Assembly: GCA_963750195.1 (NCBI GenBank) | Contig: CAVVPS010000003.1 | Location: 1-64,000, forward strand | Length of the DNA: 64,000 nt | Direction: 5' to 3' | DNA from: AP-15 sp963750195 | GTDB taxonomy: Bacteria > Pseudomonadota > Alphaproteobacteria > ATCC43930 > CGMCC-115725 | Shown: one piece after another, positions 47,001 through 56,601 of the stretch | How positions within the stretch are numbered: the stretch's first letter is position 1 | Layout of the letters: each line of letters starts with the position of its first letter | Notes under the pieces: model-generated | What the model was told of the DNA's origin: nothing | Seen by the model: the letters and a program-made list of their open reading frames with translations, nothing else | Databases searched by the model: none | Program-made: the position numbers and the translations under genes

Positions 47001-47507
47001 ACGGCCCTGGCTGCGAACGGGACGACCCGGTTCCGGCTCGCCGGCATCGTCGTCGGGCGCAAAGAGCGAACCTCGGCGCGCGGCAATCGATTTGCTTTTG
47101 TCCAGATGTCAGACACGAGTGGTATCTTCGAAGTGACGCTGTTCGCCGAGATGTTGAGCCAGTCTCGGGCTCTGTTCGAAGCCGGCCAGCCGCTCGCGGT
47201 CACCGTCGATGTCCGCAGCGAGGAGGACAATTTGCGGCTGACCGCGCAGAAGGTCGAGCCGCTCGACGATGTCGTGGCCCACGCCGCGGCCGGGCTGCGC
47301 GTGTTTCTCGGCGAGGAGCGTGCGCTCGCCACTCTGAAGAGCCTGATGGGCCGCGAGGCGGGCGGCGGCCGCGGTCGCGTGTCGGTGGTGCTCGACCTGG
47401 CCGAGCGCGAGGTCGAGATAGCGATCCCCGGTGGCTTCCGCGTCGACCCCAGGATCCGCGCCGCGGTCAAGTCGCTGCCCGGAATCGTCGACGTACATGA
47501 CATCTGA
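44055..47507 (+). CDS. dnaE: DNA polymerase III subunit alpha
   Basis: 1150 residues from the ATG at 44055 (MPLADFIHLRVHTAYSLSAG); earlier starts from 43926 add an unrelated leader. PHP domain at the N-terminus, then the polymerase C-family core with catalytic Asp residues in PDFDIDFCQDRR near residue 405, the HASTHAAGV loop and the fingers helices (QEQVMQIAQVLAGYTLGSAD). Beta-clamp binding GQGSLFGLGL is near 922, and the OB fold lies after it. It lacks the PolC exonuclease. The major replicative polymerase, intact. Confidence 0.96.
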   Translation: MPLADFIHLRVHTAYSLSAGAIPVKEAVQLCKVERMPAVAITDTGNLFGALEFATACAAAGVQPIIGCEVALAGRDEAARSNGSPGRSVEPDRIVLLAQSEAGYRNLLALVSRSYLASDGAAEPAVSLADIAAASEGLICLSGGPKGPLGRLLTEGQGEAAEALLGELTMAFPGRLYIELMRHNGPDEARSEPALVELAYRHDLPLVATNDAYFPDREFYEAHDALLCIAQGTVVADNDRRRLTPFHYFRSAAEMRDVFADLPEACDNTLVIARRCAFIPLPRQPILPAFPTEVGDTEESALRRAAQAGLDARLARLGIGEAKAKPYCERLEFELATIITMGFAGYFLIVADFIQWAKREGIPVGPGRGSGAGSVVAWALTITDLDPLRFGLLFERFLNPERVSMPDFDIDFCQDRRDEVIRYVQQKYGRDRVAQIITFGKLQARAVLRDVGRVLAMPYGQIDRLCKLVPNNPAHPVTLEKAIAGEPALQQARESDELVARLIEISLKLEGLYRHASTHAAGVVIGDRPLVELVPLYRDPRSDMPATQFNMKWVEIAGLVKFDFLGLKTLTVLARASELLVERGIDLDLEGLPLDDRATYELLASGDTVGVFQVEGAGVRDMLRRLRPDRFEDIIAANALYRPGPMENIPRYIAVKHGEEAPDYLHPTLEPILNATYGVMTYQEQVMQIAQVLAGYTLGSADLLRRAMGKKIQSEMDAQRQQFVSGAVAHGVEKGRAELIFDQMAKFAGYGFNKPHAAAYALITYQTAYLKANYPVEFLAASMTLDLGNTDKLNHFRQELDRLGIRLLPPDINRSQPTFAVEIDPKSGKPAIRYALAAVKGVGAQAMELLVAERERNGRFKDLFDLAQRLDAKTFNRGQFESLAKAGAFDPLDPNRAQTFAAAELLLRQASRSASERQDGQGSLFGLGLSDRPSLPLVEDWPPVEKLQHEFAAIGFYLSSHPLDAYGKSLERAGILRWAELPTALAANGTTRFRLAGIVVGRKERTSARGNRFAFVQMSDTSGIFEVTLFAEMLSQSRALFEAGQPLAVTVDVRSEEDNLRLTAQKVEPLDDVVAHAAAGLRVFLGEERALATLKSLMGREAGGGRGRVSVVLDLAEREVEIAIPGGFRVDPRIRAAVKSLPGIVDVHDI

Positions 47508-47582
47508 GTTTCTCTATTCCCGGGCTCTATTGTGTTACTACGACCCGTTGGCGAAGGTCGGAGCGGACGCATCCGCCGCCTG

Positions 47583-48374
47583 ATGATCCCGTACTCTATT
47601 TCCGAACGGCTATCGCCTAATCACGAAAGTCGCGGCGAGCCGCCGCGGATCGACATGCTGGTGTTGCATTACACCGGAATGCAGAGCGCCGAAGAGGCGT
47701 TGAACCGGCTGTGCGATCCGGCGGCGCGAGTCAGTGCTCATTATGTCGTCGAGGAGGATGGGGCCATCTGGCAGCTTGTGCCCGAAGCACGACGCGCGTT
47801 TCACGCCGGACGGTCGTGCTGGGAGGGCGAGTACAACCTCAATTTTGTCTCGATCGGGGTCGAAATCGTCAACCCTGGCCACGAATGGGGCTATCGCGCC
47901 TTTCCCGAGCAGCAGATGGCCGCGGTTGAACATCTGTGCCGCAGCATCCTTTCGCGGCACCCGATCCCGCCGCACCGCGTGGTGGGTCATTCGGATATAG
48001 CGCCCGATCGCAAGACCGATCCCGGCGAGGCCTTTGACTGGCCGCGTCTCGCTCGTGCCGGCATCGGGATCTGGCCGGAACCGTCCGGGCAGCGGTCCGA
48101 TGCCGTGCTCGACCGCCGGCGCGCCGTCGCCAACTTGGGCTTAATCGGCTATTGCGTGGCTCCGGCCATCGAGGAGGCGACCGTTGCCGCTTTCCAGCGG
48201 CGCTTTCGCCCGACCCGCGTCGACGGTGTGATCGACGCCGAGACCGCGGTGCGCCTCGCCGATGTGCAAGCAGCCTTTATGCGATCGCGTACAACATCGT
48301 CCGCCGGCCGCAGCGCGTGGAATTCCTGCGTCGATCGGGAAACAAACGCGGCGCGGGGCTCAATTGAGCCGTGA
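47583..48374 (+). CDS. N-acetylmuramoyl-L-alanine amidase (AmiD-like)
   Basis: 263 residues from the ATG at 47583; an earlier start adds a short basic leader. Amidase_2 core: PRIDMLVLHYTGM (zinc His), VSAHYVVEEDGAIWQLVPEA, FVSIGVEIVNPGHEWGY with the catalytic Glu-type residue, GHSDIAPDRKTDPGEAF with two zinc-site residues. A short peptidoglycan-binding-like C-terminal part follows (IGYCVAPAIEEATVAAFQRR). No signal peptide, so probably cytoplasmic recycling of anhydromuropeptides. Its stop overlaps that of the converging SnoaL-like gene by 15 bp. Confidence 0.85.
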   Translation: MIPYSISERLSPNHESRGEPPRIDMLVLHYTGMQSAEEALNRLCDPAARVSAHYVVEEDGAIWQLVPEARRAFHAGRSCWEGEYNLNFVSIGVEIVNPGHEWGYRAFPEQQMAAVEHLCRSILSRHPIPPHRVVGHSDIAPDRKTDPGEAFDWPRLARAGIGIWPEPSGQRSDAVLDRRRAVANLGLIGYCVAPAIEEATVAAFQRRFRPTRVDGVIDAETAVRLADVQAAFMRSRTTSSAGRSAWNSCVDRETNAARGSIEP

Positions 48375-48758
48375 AGGGGGACGCCGCTCCGCCTGGCGGC
48401 GGACGATCTGGCCGGCATGGTGGTGGGCTATTCGCCACCCACCGTCCTCGCGGACAAACAGGTTGCTGGCGGCGAGGGTGCCGGCACTTAACTCCTCCTC
48501 GCACAGTACCAAGGCCGTATCGCCGTAAAGCAGCACGCGCTCGTCGTAACAGGCGATGCGGGGCGCATCAGCGCTCGTCAGAATCGCGACCCAGCTCGAA
48601 ATGATCGCCTCCCGGTCCGTCAGCACCGTCCATCCCGGATGGAGGCAGGCAACGGGCGCGCGACGCGCCCACAGTGCATCCATGGCGACGACGTCGCGCG
48701 CGGTAAAGGCGCGGTAAAATTCGAGGTTGGCGGCGAGCACGGCGTCGTTGTCGGTCAT
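48360..48758 (-). CDS. SnoaL-like / NTF2-fold protein
   Basis: 132 residues from the ATG at 48758 (a longer start to 48785 is possible). The NTF2 pattern is clear: LEFYRAFTARDVVAMDALWA, REAIISSWVAIL and SNLFVREDGGWRIAHHHAGQ with the two His of the C-terminal strand. Such proteins are isomerases, hydrolases or ligand binders. Stands alone, ending on the amidase. Intact. Confidence 0.8.
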   Translation of the reverse strand: MTDNDAVLAANLEFYRAFTARDVVAMDALWARRAPVACLHPGWTVLTDREAIISSWVAILTSADAPRIACYDERVLLYGDTALVLCEEELSAGTLAASNLFVREDGGWRIAHHHAGQIVRRQAERRPPSRLN

Positions 48759-49098
48759 GGTGATCCTCGGCTTGGCATAAGCCAAAGCTACGTCGGGCGA
48801 TCATCCGCCGCCAGTCGCTTCGCGCCAGCGGCTTTTTTACTGTCGTAGAGGGGACAATCGCCCCGCTTAACCGCCCGTTCCGATCGCGCTCCAGCGCCAA
48901 AAACCTTGTCATCCGCGCCGCAGACCCGCATCCCGAATCCCGGGCCTGGACGGATTGCCATCCACACCGCTCGTCTGCCGCAAGACCGGGACCCTCATCC
49001 GGGACGGATGAGGCCTCGCCGCAGGCTTGCATTTCCAACTCCGCCGCGCGACCCTCAGAGATAAATCGAATTCAATCGGACGATCAGGAGACAGAGCC
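48759..49098. other. Intergenic region with one hairpin
   Basis: 340 bp. CCTCATCC (48993-49000) and GGATGAGG (49006-49013) form a perfect 8-bp hairpin with a 5-nt loop. No gene recognised. AGGAG ends at about 49090, ahead of the molybdenum hydroxylase start. Confidence 0.5.
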
Positions 49099-51375
49099 GT
49101 GAACGATATCGCACCGTCGCGCTACAAATGGGTGGGAACTCGGCCGGTCCGTCCGGATGGCGTGCCCAAAGTCACCGGCCGGGCGCTCTACGGCGCCGAT
49201 TTGGCGATGGCCGGGGCCCTTTACGGCAAGATCATCCGCTCCCCGCACGCCCATGCCCGGATCCGGTCGATCGACGCGTCAAAGGCGCTGGCGTTGCCCG
49301 GGGTCAAGGCGGTGGTGACCGCGGCCGATTTTCCCGACCATAAATTCGAATATGTTGGGCCGGAGCGGGTCGCGCAGAATTTCTGGCACATCACCCGCAA
49401 CGTGATGGCTCGCGAAAAGGCGCTCTATGAAGGCCACGCGGTGGCCGCCGTCGCCGCGGCCAGCAAGTCCGTCGCCGAAGAGGCCGCCGCGTTGATCGCA
49501 ATCGACTACGAGGTTCTGCCGCATGTCATCGACGTCGACGAGGCGATGGCCCCGGACGCGCCGCTGCTGTTCGAGGATATGATCACCCGAGGGGTCGAGC
49601 CAACACCGACCAAACCCTCGAATGTCTCAAAGCGCCTCGAATTCGAAATCGGCGATCTCGACACCGGCTTTGCCGAAGCCGATTTCGTCGTCGAGAAGGA
49701 ATTCAAAACTGCCGCGGTGCACCAGGCCTATATCGAGCCGCACGCCACCGTCGCCCGCGTCGAAGCCGACGGCCAAGCCGAGATCTGGGCGTCAAGCCAG
49801 GGCCATTTCGTCGTCCGCGCCTTGACGGCGAAATTGCTCGACCTGCCGGTTGGCGATATACGCGTCAACCCCGCCGAGATCGGCGGCGGATTTGGCGGCA
49901 AGACCGTCGTCTATCTCGAACCGGTTGCGGCTGCGCTTTCGAGAAAAGCGGGGCTTCCGGTCAAGATCGTGATGAGCCGCGACGAGGTGTTCAAGGCCTC
50001 CGGCCCGACTTCAGGCGCCTCGATGTGGGTAAAGATCGGCATGAAAAAGGACGGAACTTTGATCGCTGCCGACGGCGTCTTCAAATTTCAGGCCGGCGCC
50101 TTTCCCGGCTCTCCGGTGATGAATGCGTGCCTGTGCGCGTTTGCGCCCTACAACATCCCCAATGCGCGCACGGTCGGTTACGATGTCGTCAGCAACCGGC
50201 CGAAATCGGCCGCTTACCGCGCACCGGGCTCGCCGATCTCCGCCTTCGCGGTCGAAAGCGTGCTCGACATATTGGCCAAAAAGATCGGCATGGATCCGCT
50301 GCAGTTGCGGCTGAAGAACGCTGCGCGGCCTGGCACGACGATGATCTATGGGCCGAAAATGGCCCATGGCGGCTATGTCGAAACCCTCGAGGCGTTGATC
50401 AACCATCCGCAATACAAGGCGCCGTTGGGGCCGAATCAGGGCCGGGGCGTGGCCTCGGGCTATTGGTTCAACGGCGGCGGCGAGTTGAGCGCCACGGTGC
50501 AGGTCAACGAGGACGGCACCGTCGTCGTCGCCACCGGCAGCCCAGACATCGGCGGCTCGCGTGCCTCGATGGCGCTGATGGCGGCGGAAACTTTGGGCGT
50601 CGATTATAGTCAGGTTCGGGCGATCGTCGCCGACACCGCCTCGATCGGCTACACCCATGTGACCGGCGGCTCGCGCGTCACCTTCGCTACCGGCATGGCG
50701 GTCGTGGACGCCAGCAAAAAGGTCGTCGACGAGTTGCGCAAACGGGCGGCGGTGATGTGGGACGTCGACGTCGACGGTGTCGTTTGGGAGGATGGCAAAG
50801 CCAAGCCCGCCAGCAGCAATGTCGGCGATTTCGAGCCATTGCCCTTGAAAGAGCTCGCTGCGAAGAAGGCGCTGACCGGTGGTCCGATCGGCGCTCAGGC
50901 ATCGGTCAACGCCGGCGGTATGGCGCCCGGCTTCGCCGCTCATTTCTGCGATGTCGAGGTCGATCCCGAGACCGGCAAAGTCACGGTGTTGCGCTTTGTC
51001 GCGGCGCAGGATGTCGGCAAGGCGATCCATCCCTCTTATGTGGAGGGACAGATCCAAGGCGGCGTCACCCAGGGCATCGGCTGGGCCTTGAACGAGGAAT
51101 ACATCTACGACAAGTCCGGCCGCCTCGATAATGCCGGCTTCCTCGACTACCGGTGTCCGGTCGCCTCGGACGTACCGATGATCGATGCGGTGCTGGTCGA
51201 GGTGCCGAACCCGGCCCATCCGTTCGGAGCCAAGGGGGTCGGCGAGGTCAATATCTGCCCGCCGATGGCGGCGATCGCCAACGCCATCGACAATGCAATC
51301 GGCAGACGCTTGACCGAATTGCCGATGTCTCCGCCGAAAGTACGCGCCGCCCTCGATGCCGGCGCCGAGGATTAG
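49099..51375 (+). CDS. Molybdenum hydroxylase large subunit (xanthine dehydrogenase/CoxL family)
   Basis: 758 residues from a GTG, intact. Same family as 22685-25010 but distinct: GTRPVRPDGVPKVTGRALYG, IGGGFGGKTVVYLEP (molybdopterin loop), AAYRAPGSPISAF at the Mo-entry loop in place of the CO-dehydrogenase form I signature AYxCSFR, and FGAKGVGEVN, whose Glu (about residue 716) is the catalytic base. No FAD or 2Fe-2S subunits are adjacent. The next five genes are maturation factors of the CoxDE/XdhC type, arguing that this is their client. Substrate unknown; CO oxidation is not supported. Confidence 0.9.
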   Translation: MNDIAPSRYKWVGTRPVRPDGVPKVTGRALYGADLAMAGALYGKIIRSPHAHARIRSIDASKALALPGVKAVVTAADFPDHKFEYVGPERVAQNFWHITRNVMAREKALYEGHAVAAVAAASKSVAEEAAALIAIDYEVLPHVIDVDEAMAPDAPLLFEDMITRGVEPTPTKPSNVSKRLEFEIGDLDTGFAEADFVVEKEFKTAAVHQAYIEPHATVARVEADGQAEIWASSQGHFVVRALTAKLLDLPVGDIRVNPAEIGGGFGGKTVVYLEPVAAALSRKAGLPVKIVMSRDEVFKASGPTSGASMWVKIGMKKDGTLIAADGVFKFQAGAFPGSPVMNACLCAFAPYNIPNARTVGYDVVSNRPKSAAYRAPGSPISAFAVESVLDILAKKIGMDPLQLRLKNAARPGTTMIYGPKMAHGGYVETLEALINHPQYKAPLGPNQGRGVASGYWFNGGGELSATVQVNEDGTVVVATGSPDIGGSRASMALMAAETLGVDYSQVRAIVADTASIGYTHVTGGSRVTFATGMAVVDASKKVVDELRKRAAVMWDVDVDGVVWEDGKAKPASSNVGDFEPLPLKELAAKKALTGGPIGAQASVNAGGMAPGFAAHFCDVEVDPETGKVTVLRFVAAQDVGKAIHPSYVEGQIQGGVTQGIGWALNEEYIYDKSGRLDNAGFLDYRCPVASDVPMIDAVLVEVPNPAHPFGAKGVGEVNICPPMAAIANAIDNAIGRRLTELPMSPPKVRAALDAGAED

Positions 51376-51385
51376 GACCGCGGCG

Positions 51386-51646
51386 ATGGCTGAGACGACC
51401 GCGCGGGTTGTATTGTCGAGCGGGTTCAGTCGCCGCTACACCGGCGGCGTGCGCGAATTCCGGATCGAGGCAAAAAGCCTGCGCGGCGTCATCAAAGCGT
51501 TGGACCATCTCTACCCAGGCCTTGGCGAGCACCTCGAAGGAGAAACCACCGTCGCCATCGACGGCGAGATTCACGAGGTCGGCTATCTACAGCCGCTGCG
51601 CCAAGACAGCGAAGTCTTCTTCATCCCCAAACTCGAAGGGGGGTGA
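51386..51646 (+). CDS. MoaD/ThiS-family ubiquitin-like sulfur carrier
   Basis: 86 residues from the ATG at 51386, 10 bp after the large subunit. The beta-grasp pattern is VVLSSGFSRRYTGGVREFRI, then LYPGLGEHLEGETTVAIDG and a final strand SEVFFIPKLEGG. The C-terminal Gly-Gly is the adenylation and thiocarboxylation site of MoaD-like carriers. Placed inside the molybdenum hydroxylase operon, it may feed the sulfur for the terminal Mo=S ligand or for MPT synthesis. No MoaE or MoeB partner is seen. Role is inference. Confidence 0.75.
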   Translation: MAETTARVVLSSGFSRRYTGGVREFRIEAKSLRGVIKALDHLYPGLGEHLEGETTVAIDGEIHEVGYLQPLRQDSEVFFIPKLEGG

Positions 51647-51758
51647 GGCGGAGCGGTCTATAGGCCGCCTCACCAGAGGCCCACGCGATTGACAGGGCTC
51701 GCATAGCTCTGCCCTCTCCCGGTAGAGAGAGGGATCTTATTGATCTGGATCATTGTCG

Positions 51759-52688
51759 ATGGACGTTGCCGCTGCCGCCAAACTCCCCGCCTCTGTCGAC
51801 GACACGCTCGCCATGCTGGGCAGCGCCGATTACATCGCCGACCGCAGCTTAGCGACGGCGGTACATCTCGCGTTGCACCTGAAGCGACCGCTGTTTCTCG
51901 AAGGCGAGGCCGGGGTCGGCAAGACCGAGATCGCCAAGGTGCTGGCGAGCGCGCTGACGCGCAGGTTGATCCGCTTGCAATGCTATGAGGGTCTCGACGT
52001 CGCCTCGGCAGTCTACGAATGGGACTACGCGCGCCAGATGATCGAGATCCGACTGGCCGAGGCGGCCGAGGAAGACCGGTCGGAAATCGAGAGCACGATC
52101 TTCTCCGAGCGGTTTCTGATCAAGCGTCCGCTGTTGCAGGCGTTGGAGCCCAACCTCGCGGGCGCGCCGGTATTATTGATCGACGAGCTCGACCGCACCG
52201 ACGAGCCATTCGAGGCCTATCTCCTCGAGCTGCTCTCCGACTTCCAGGTGACGATCCCGGAAATCGGCACGATCCACGCCGCCGACCCGCCGATCGTGAT
52301 CATCACCTCAAACCGAACGCGCGAGATCCACGATGCGCTAAAGCGGCGCTGCTTTTATTACTGGGTCGACTACCCGACTGCGGCGCGTGAACTGGAGATC
52401 CTGAAGCGCAAGGCGCCGGGCGCCAGCGAACATCTGTCGCATCAGGTCGTCGCTTTCGTCCAAAAACTGCGCACGATGGATCTGTTCAAGCTCCCCGGCA
52501 TCGCTGAGACAATTGACTGGACCGAGGCGCTGATGCAATTGGACGTCCTCGAGCTATCCCCGCACGCGATCAACGACACCTTGGGCGTTTTGCTTAAATA
52601 CCAGGACGACATCGCGCGCATTCAGGGAAGCGAAGCCGCTCGGCTCCTGGACCAGATCAAGGCCGAAGCCGCTGCCGCGGTCGAGTGA
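51759..52688 (+). CDS. MoxR-family AAA+ ATPase (CoxD-like)
   Basis: 309 residues from the ATG at 51759; a TTG 6 bp earlier is possible. AAA core: GEAGVGKTEIAKVLASAL (Walker A), VLLIDELDRTDEPFEAYLLE (Walker B), ITSNRTREIHDALKRRCFYY (sensor and Arg finger area). Works with the VWA protein downstream, which starts 4 bp after it. In CO dehydrogenase operons CoxD and CoxE assemble the sulfurated Mo/Cu centre, so this is likely a metal-centre maturase. Confidence 0.88.
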   Translation: MDVAAAAKLPASVDDTLAMLGSADYIADRSLATAVHLALHLKRPLFLEGEAGVGKTEIAKVLASALTRRLIRLQCYEGLDVASAVYEWDYARQMIEIRLAEAAEEDRSEIESTIFSERFLIKRPLLQALEPNLAGAPVLLIDELDRTDEPFEAYLLELLSDFQVTIPEIGTIHAADPPIVIITSNRTREIHDALKRRCFYYWVDYPTAARELEILKRKAPGASEHLSHQVVAFVQKLRTMDLFKLPGIAETIDWTEALMQLDVLELSPHAINDTLGVLLKYQDDIARIQGSEAARLLDQIKAEAAAAVE

Positions 52689-52692
52689 TGCC

Positions 52693-53918
52693 GTGACGCA
52701 AGCCGGCGGGTCGCTGCTCGCCAATCTGATGCATTTTGCGCGCACCTTGCGTGCGGCCGGTTTGCCGGTCGGCCCCGGCAAGGTCATCGACGCGGTCGAG
52801 GCGGTCAGGACGGTCGGGATCACCGACCGGCGCGACTTCTATTGGACATTGCATGCGGTTTTCGTCAACCGGCCGGACCAGCGGCTGATTTTCGACCAGG
52901 CCTTTCACATTTTCTGGCGCAACCCCGATCTGCTGAAAAAGATGATGGGGCTGGTGCTGCCTGAAATTCGGGTCGAGGCCGAAGAGGATAGGGGCGCCGA
53001 GATGGCACGGCGCCTCGCCGAAGCCCTCCACCCGAACCGGCAGCAGGAACCTCCCGGCGAAGGCGAGGAGACCGAGACCGAAACCGAGATCGACGCGGTC
53101 ATGACCTTTTCCGACCGCGAGCAACTGCGCAGCATGGATTTCGAGAAAATGTCTTTGGAGGAGCTGGCGCGCGCCAAGGCCGCGATCGCGCGGTTACGCC
53201 TGCCGGTACAGGACATGCCCACACGCCGCTTCGCCCCCGACCGGCACGGCGCCCGCGCCGATCTGCGGGCGACACTGCGCGCGGCGCTGCGCTCGGGCGG
53301 GCTGATCGAGTTGAAGCGCAAGAGCCCGCGCCGGCGCCCGCCGCCGCTCGTCGTCCTATGCGACATCTCTGGCTCGATGAGCCGTTACAGCCGCGTCTTT
53401 CTGCATTTCATGCACACCGTCACCAACGACCGCGACCGCGTCTACACGTTTGTCTTTGGCACGCGGTTGACCAACATCACGCGCTATCTGCGCCACCGCG
53501 ACGTGGATCTGGCGTTGGAGCGGGTCGGCGAGGCGGTCGCCGACTGGTCGGGCGGGACCCGCATCGGCCACTCGATCGCCGAGTTCAACCGGCTGTGGTC
53601 GCGGCGCCTGTTGGGCCAGGGAGCCATCGTGCTGCTGATCACCGACGGGCTCGATCGCGATGCCGGCACCGGTCTCGCTCACGAGATGGATCGGCTGCAT
53701 CGCTCGTGCCGAAGGCTGATTTGGCTGAACCCGCTGTTGCGCTACGAGGGTTTCGAGCCAAAATCTCTCGGGATGAAGGCGATGATGCCCTATGTCGACG
53801 AGTTCCGACCGGTGCACAATCTTGAAAGCCTCGAAACCCTGATCGCGGTGCTGAGTGCCCCGATCGCGCGCCGCGGCACCGCAGCCGCAGCATGGCAGCA
53901 CAATGAAGAGAGGGCGGC

Positions 53919-53922
<4 letters not shown>
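52693..53922 (+). CDS. VWA-containing CoxE-like protein
   Basis: 409 residues from a GTG. N-terminal helical part (GSLLANLMHFARTLRAAGLP), a central acidic stretch, RFAPDRHGARADLRATLRAA, and a VWA domain starting PLVVLCDISGSMSRYSRVFL with the MIDAS motif DISGS. It ends with IVLLITDGLDRD and FEPKSLGMKAMMPYVDEF. Partner of the MoxR ATPase just upstream. Overlaps the XdhC gene by 4 bp. Intact. Confidence 0.88.
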
Positions 53923-54235
<313 letters not shown>

Positions 54236-54239
<4 letters not shown>

Positions 54240-54946
54240 AAGGACGCATTCTCGACCGCGTCGTGGCGGCAGAGCGAGAGCACCGTTCTGTCGCTCTCGC
54301 AACCAACCTCGCTACGGGTCGGCAATTGCTGCTCGACGGCGAACATGCCGAGGGCGATCTGGCGCTCGACGACGCGGTGCTCGACAGAGTACGTGATGCT
54401 TGGCGCACCGGCCGCAACCGAACCATCGAGACGGTGGCCGGGCCCGTGTTTGTCGAGGTGCTGACGCCGCCGCATCGCTGCTTCATCATCGGCGCCGTGC
54501 ATATCGCGCAGCCCTTGGCGAAAATGTTGGTGATGACCGATTACGCCGTGACGGTCATCGACCCGCGTGAATCGTTCGCCACCGAGGCGCGTTTTCCCGG
54601 CATAGAGATGACCTCGGAGTGGCCCGACGAAGCCCTTGAACGGCTGAAGCCGGACCGTGGTTCGGCGGTCGTGGCCTTGACCCACGACCCAAAGCTCGAC
54701 GACCCGGCGCTGGCTGCTGCGTTGCGATCGGAAAGCTTTTACATCGGGGCGCTCGGCTCGCGGCGTAACCACGCCGGACGCTGTGCGCGATTGAAGGAGC
54801 AAGGCTTCACCGACGAAGATGTCGCCCGCATTCACGGGCCCGTCGGCCTCGCGATCGGGGCGATATCGCCGGCCGAGGTCGCGATCTCGATCGTCGCCGA
54901 GATGACCCAGATACTCCGCCGCGGCAAGGAAGCTGAGGCGGCATGA
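54236..54946 (+). CDS. XdhC C-terminal Rossmann domain protein
   Basis: 236 residues from the ATG at 54236. VEVLTPPHRCFIIGAVHIAQ (Rossmann loop), YAVTVIDPRESFATEARFPG, LTHDPKLDDPALAAALRSES and YIGALGSRRNHAGRCARLKE match the XdhC_C domain. N-terminal 80 residues are a further XdhC-like stretch. Works with the preceding gene to load the cofactor onto the molybdenum hydroxylase. Overlaps the next gene by 4 bp. Confidence 0.85.
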
Positions 54947-56601
54947 GGTTTGGAGAGGTCCCGGTCGCCGAGGCGGAAGGCGCAATCCTCGCACACAGCC
55001 TGAAGCTTGGGACGACTGCGCTCAAAAAAGCGCGCGTTCTGTCGGCGGACGACCTTGAGCTGATCGCCGCCGCCGGCTTGCCGCGGATTGTCGTCGCCCG
55101 GCTCGAACCCGACGATATCGGCGAAGACGAAGCGGCGCGGCGGGTCGCCGCGGCGGCAGCGGGAACCGAAATCGAGACGGCGACGCCGTTCACCGGCCGC
55201 GCCAACCTTTTTGCCAAGGCGCGCGGGGTCCTGGTTTTCGAGCCCGAGCAAGTCGACCGGGTCAACCTCGTCGATGAGGCGATCACGCTCGGCACGTTGT
55301 CGCCGTTCACGGTCGTCGAGCCACGGCAGATGGTCGCCACGGTCAAGATCATCCCATTCGCCGCGCCGGCGGCGGCGGTCCAGCGCTGTGTCGAGGCCGC
55401 GGCGGCGGGCGGTCCGCTGCTGCGCGTCGCACCTTTCCTGCCTCGCTCGGTCGGGCTGATCCAGACTCGCCTGCCCGGGCTGAAAGAAAGCATCCTCGAC
55501 AAGACCCGCGAGGTAAGCGAGGGCAGGCTCGCGGCGCTCGGCTGCAAGCTCGTCCTCGAGGAGCGCTGTAGCCATGGGACCGGGGAACTCAGCGCAAGGA
55601 TCCGCGACGCGTTGGGGCACGGGATCGACATTTTGCTGATCCACGGCGCCTCGGCGATCCTCGACCGGCGCGATGTGATCCCCTCGGCGATTGTGGCTGC
55701 CGGCGGCAGGATCGATCATTTCGGCATGCCGGTCGATCCCGGCAATCTTCTGCTGCTCGGTCATGTCGGCGAGCGCGTTGTACTGGGGCTTCCCGGCTGC
55801 GCCCGCTCGCCGAAAGTCAACGGCTTTGACTGGGTTCTCGAACGATTGGTCGCCGGGCTGCCGGTCGGCGCGGCCGAGATCATGCGCATGGGCAGCGGCG
55901 GCCTGTTAGCCGAGATTCCGTCGCGCCCGCTGCCCCGCGCCGAAGCGAAGCCGCCGACGCCTCAGGAAAAGCCGCAGGGACTGCGCATCGGCGCCGTGCT
56001 GCTCGCCGCCGGTCAGTCGCGGCGAATGGGCGGTCCGAACAAGTTGCTCGCTGAGATAGGGGGCGTGCCGATGGTGGCGCGGGTGGCGCAGCGGCTCCTC
56101 GCATCACGAGCGCGCCCGATCATCGCCGTTTTGGGCAACAAGGCCGACGAGATCGACCAGGCGCTCGGCAAGCTGCCGGTCGAACGGGTTCGCAACCCCG
56201 ACTTCGCCGAGGGGCTCTCGACTTCGCTGAGGCGCGGGATAGCCGCGCTGCCTCCTGATCTCGACGGCGCGCTAGTCTGCCTCGGAGACATGCCGCTCGT
56301 TACTGGGCGGCATATCGATCGCCTGCTCGCGGCGTTCAACCCGCTCGAAGGCCGCGCGATTATTGTGCCGACCCGGCGCGGCAAACGCGGCAACCCGGTG
56401 CTGTGGGCAAAGCGTTTCTTTCCCGAAATGACCCAGATCGCCGGCGATGTCGGGGCCCGGCATCTGATTGGCGAGCATGCCGAACTGGTTGCCGAAGTCG
56501 AAATGGACGACGACGCGATCCTCGTCGACATCGACACCCCCGAGGCGCTTGCTGCCTTAAGGGAAAAAGGGAAGCCGCCGATGGCAGCGGGCGGCGCCTA
56601 G
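54943..56601 (+). CDS. MoeA-like and MobA-like (nucleotidyltransferase) fusion
   Basis: 552 residues. Residues 1-340 are a molybdopterin-binding (MoCF/MoeA-like) domain: ARVLSADDLELIAAAGLPRI, GIDILLIHGASAILDRRD, FGMPVDPGNLLLLGHVGERV. From 345 is a MobA/MocA nucleotidyltransferase: VLLAAGQSRRMGGPNKLLAE, LGDMPLVTGRHIDRLLAAF, FFPEMTQIAGDVGARHLIGE. It would attach CMP to molybdopterin, giving the cytosine dinucleotide (MCD) used by xanthine dehydrogenase-family enzymes. Last gene of the operon. Its stop (TAG at 56599) interlocks with that of the converging glycosyltransferase fragment in a CTAG. Complete. Confidence 0.88.
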   Translation: MRFGEVPVAEAEGAILAHSLKLGTTALKKARVLSADDLELIAAAGLPRIVVARLEPDDIGEDEAARRVAAAAAGTEIETATPFTGRANLFAKARGVLVFEPEQVDRVNLVDEAITLGTLSPFTVVEPRQMVATVKIIPFAAPAAAVQRCVEAAAAGGPLLRVAPFLPRSVGLIQTRLPGLKESILDKTREVSEGRLAALGCKLVLEERCSHGTGELSARIRDALGHGIDILLIHGASAILDRRDVIPSAIVAAGGRIDHFGMPVDPGNLLLLGHVGERVVLGLPGCARSPKVNGFDWVLERLVAGLPVGAAEIMRMGSGGLLAEIPSRPLPRAEAKPPTPQEKPQGLRIGAVLLAAGQSRRMGGPNKLLAEIGGVPMVARVAQRLLASRARPIIAVLGNKADEIDQALGKLPVERVRNPDFAEGLSTSLRRGIAALPPDLDGALVCLGDMPLVTGRHIDRLLAAFNPLEGRAIIVPTRRGKRGNPVLWAKRFFPEMTQIAGDVGARHLIGEHAELVAEVEMDDDAILVDIDTPEALAALREKGKPPMAAGGA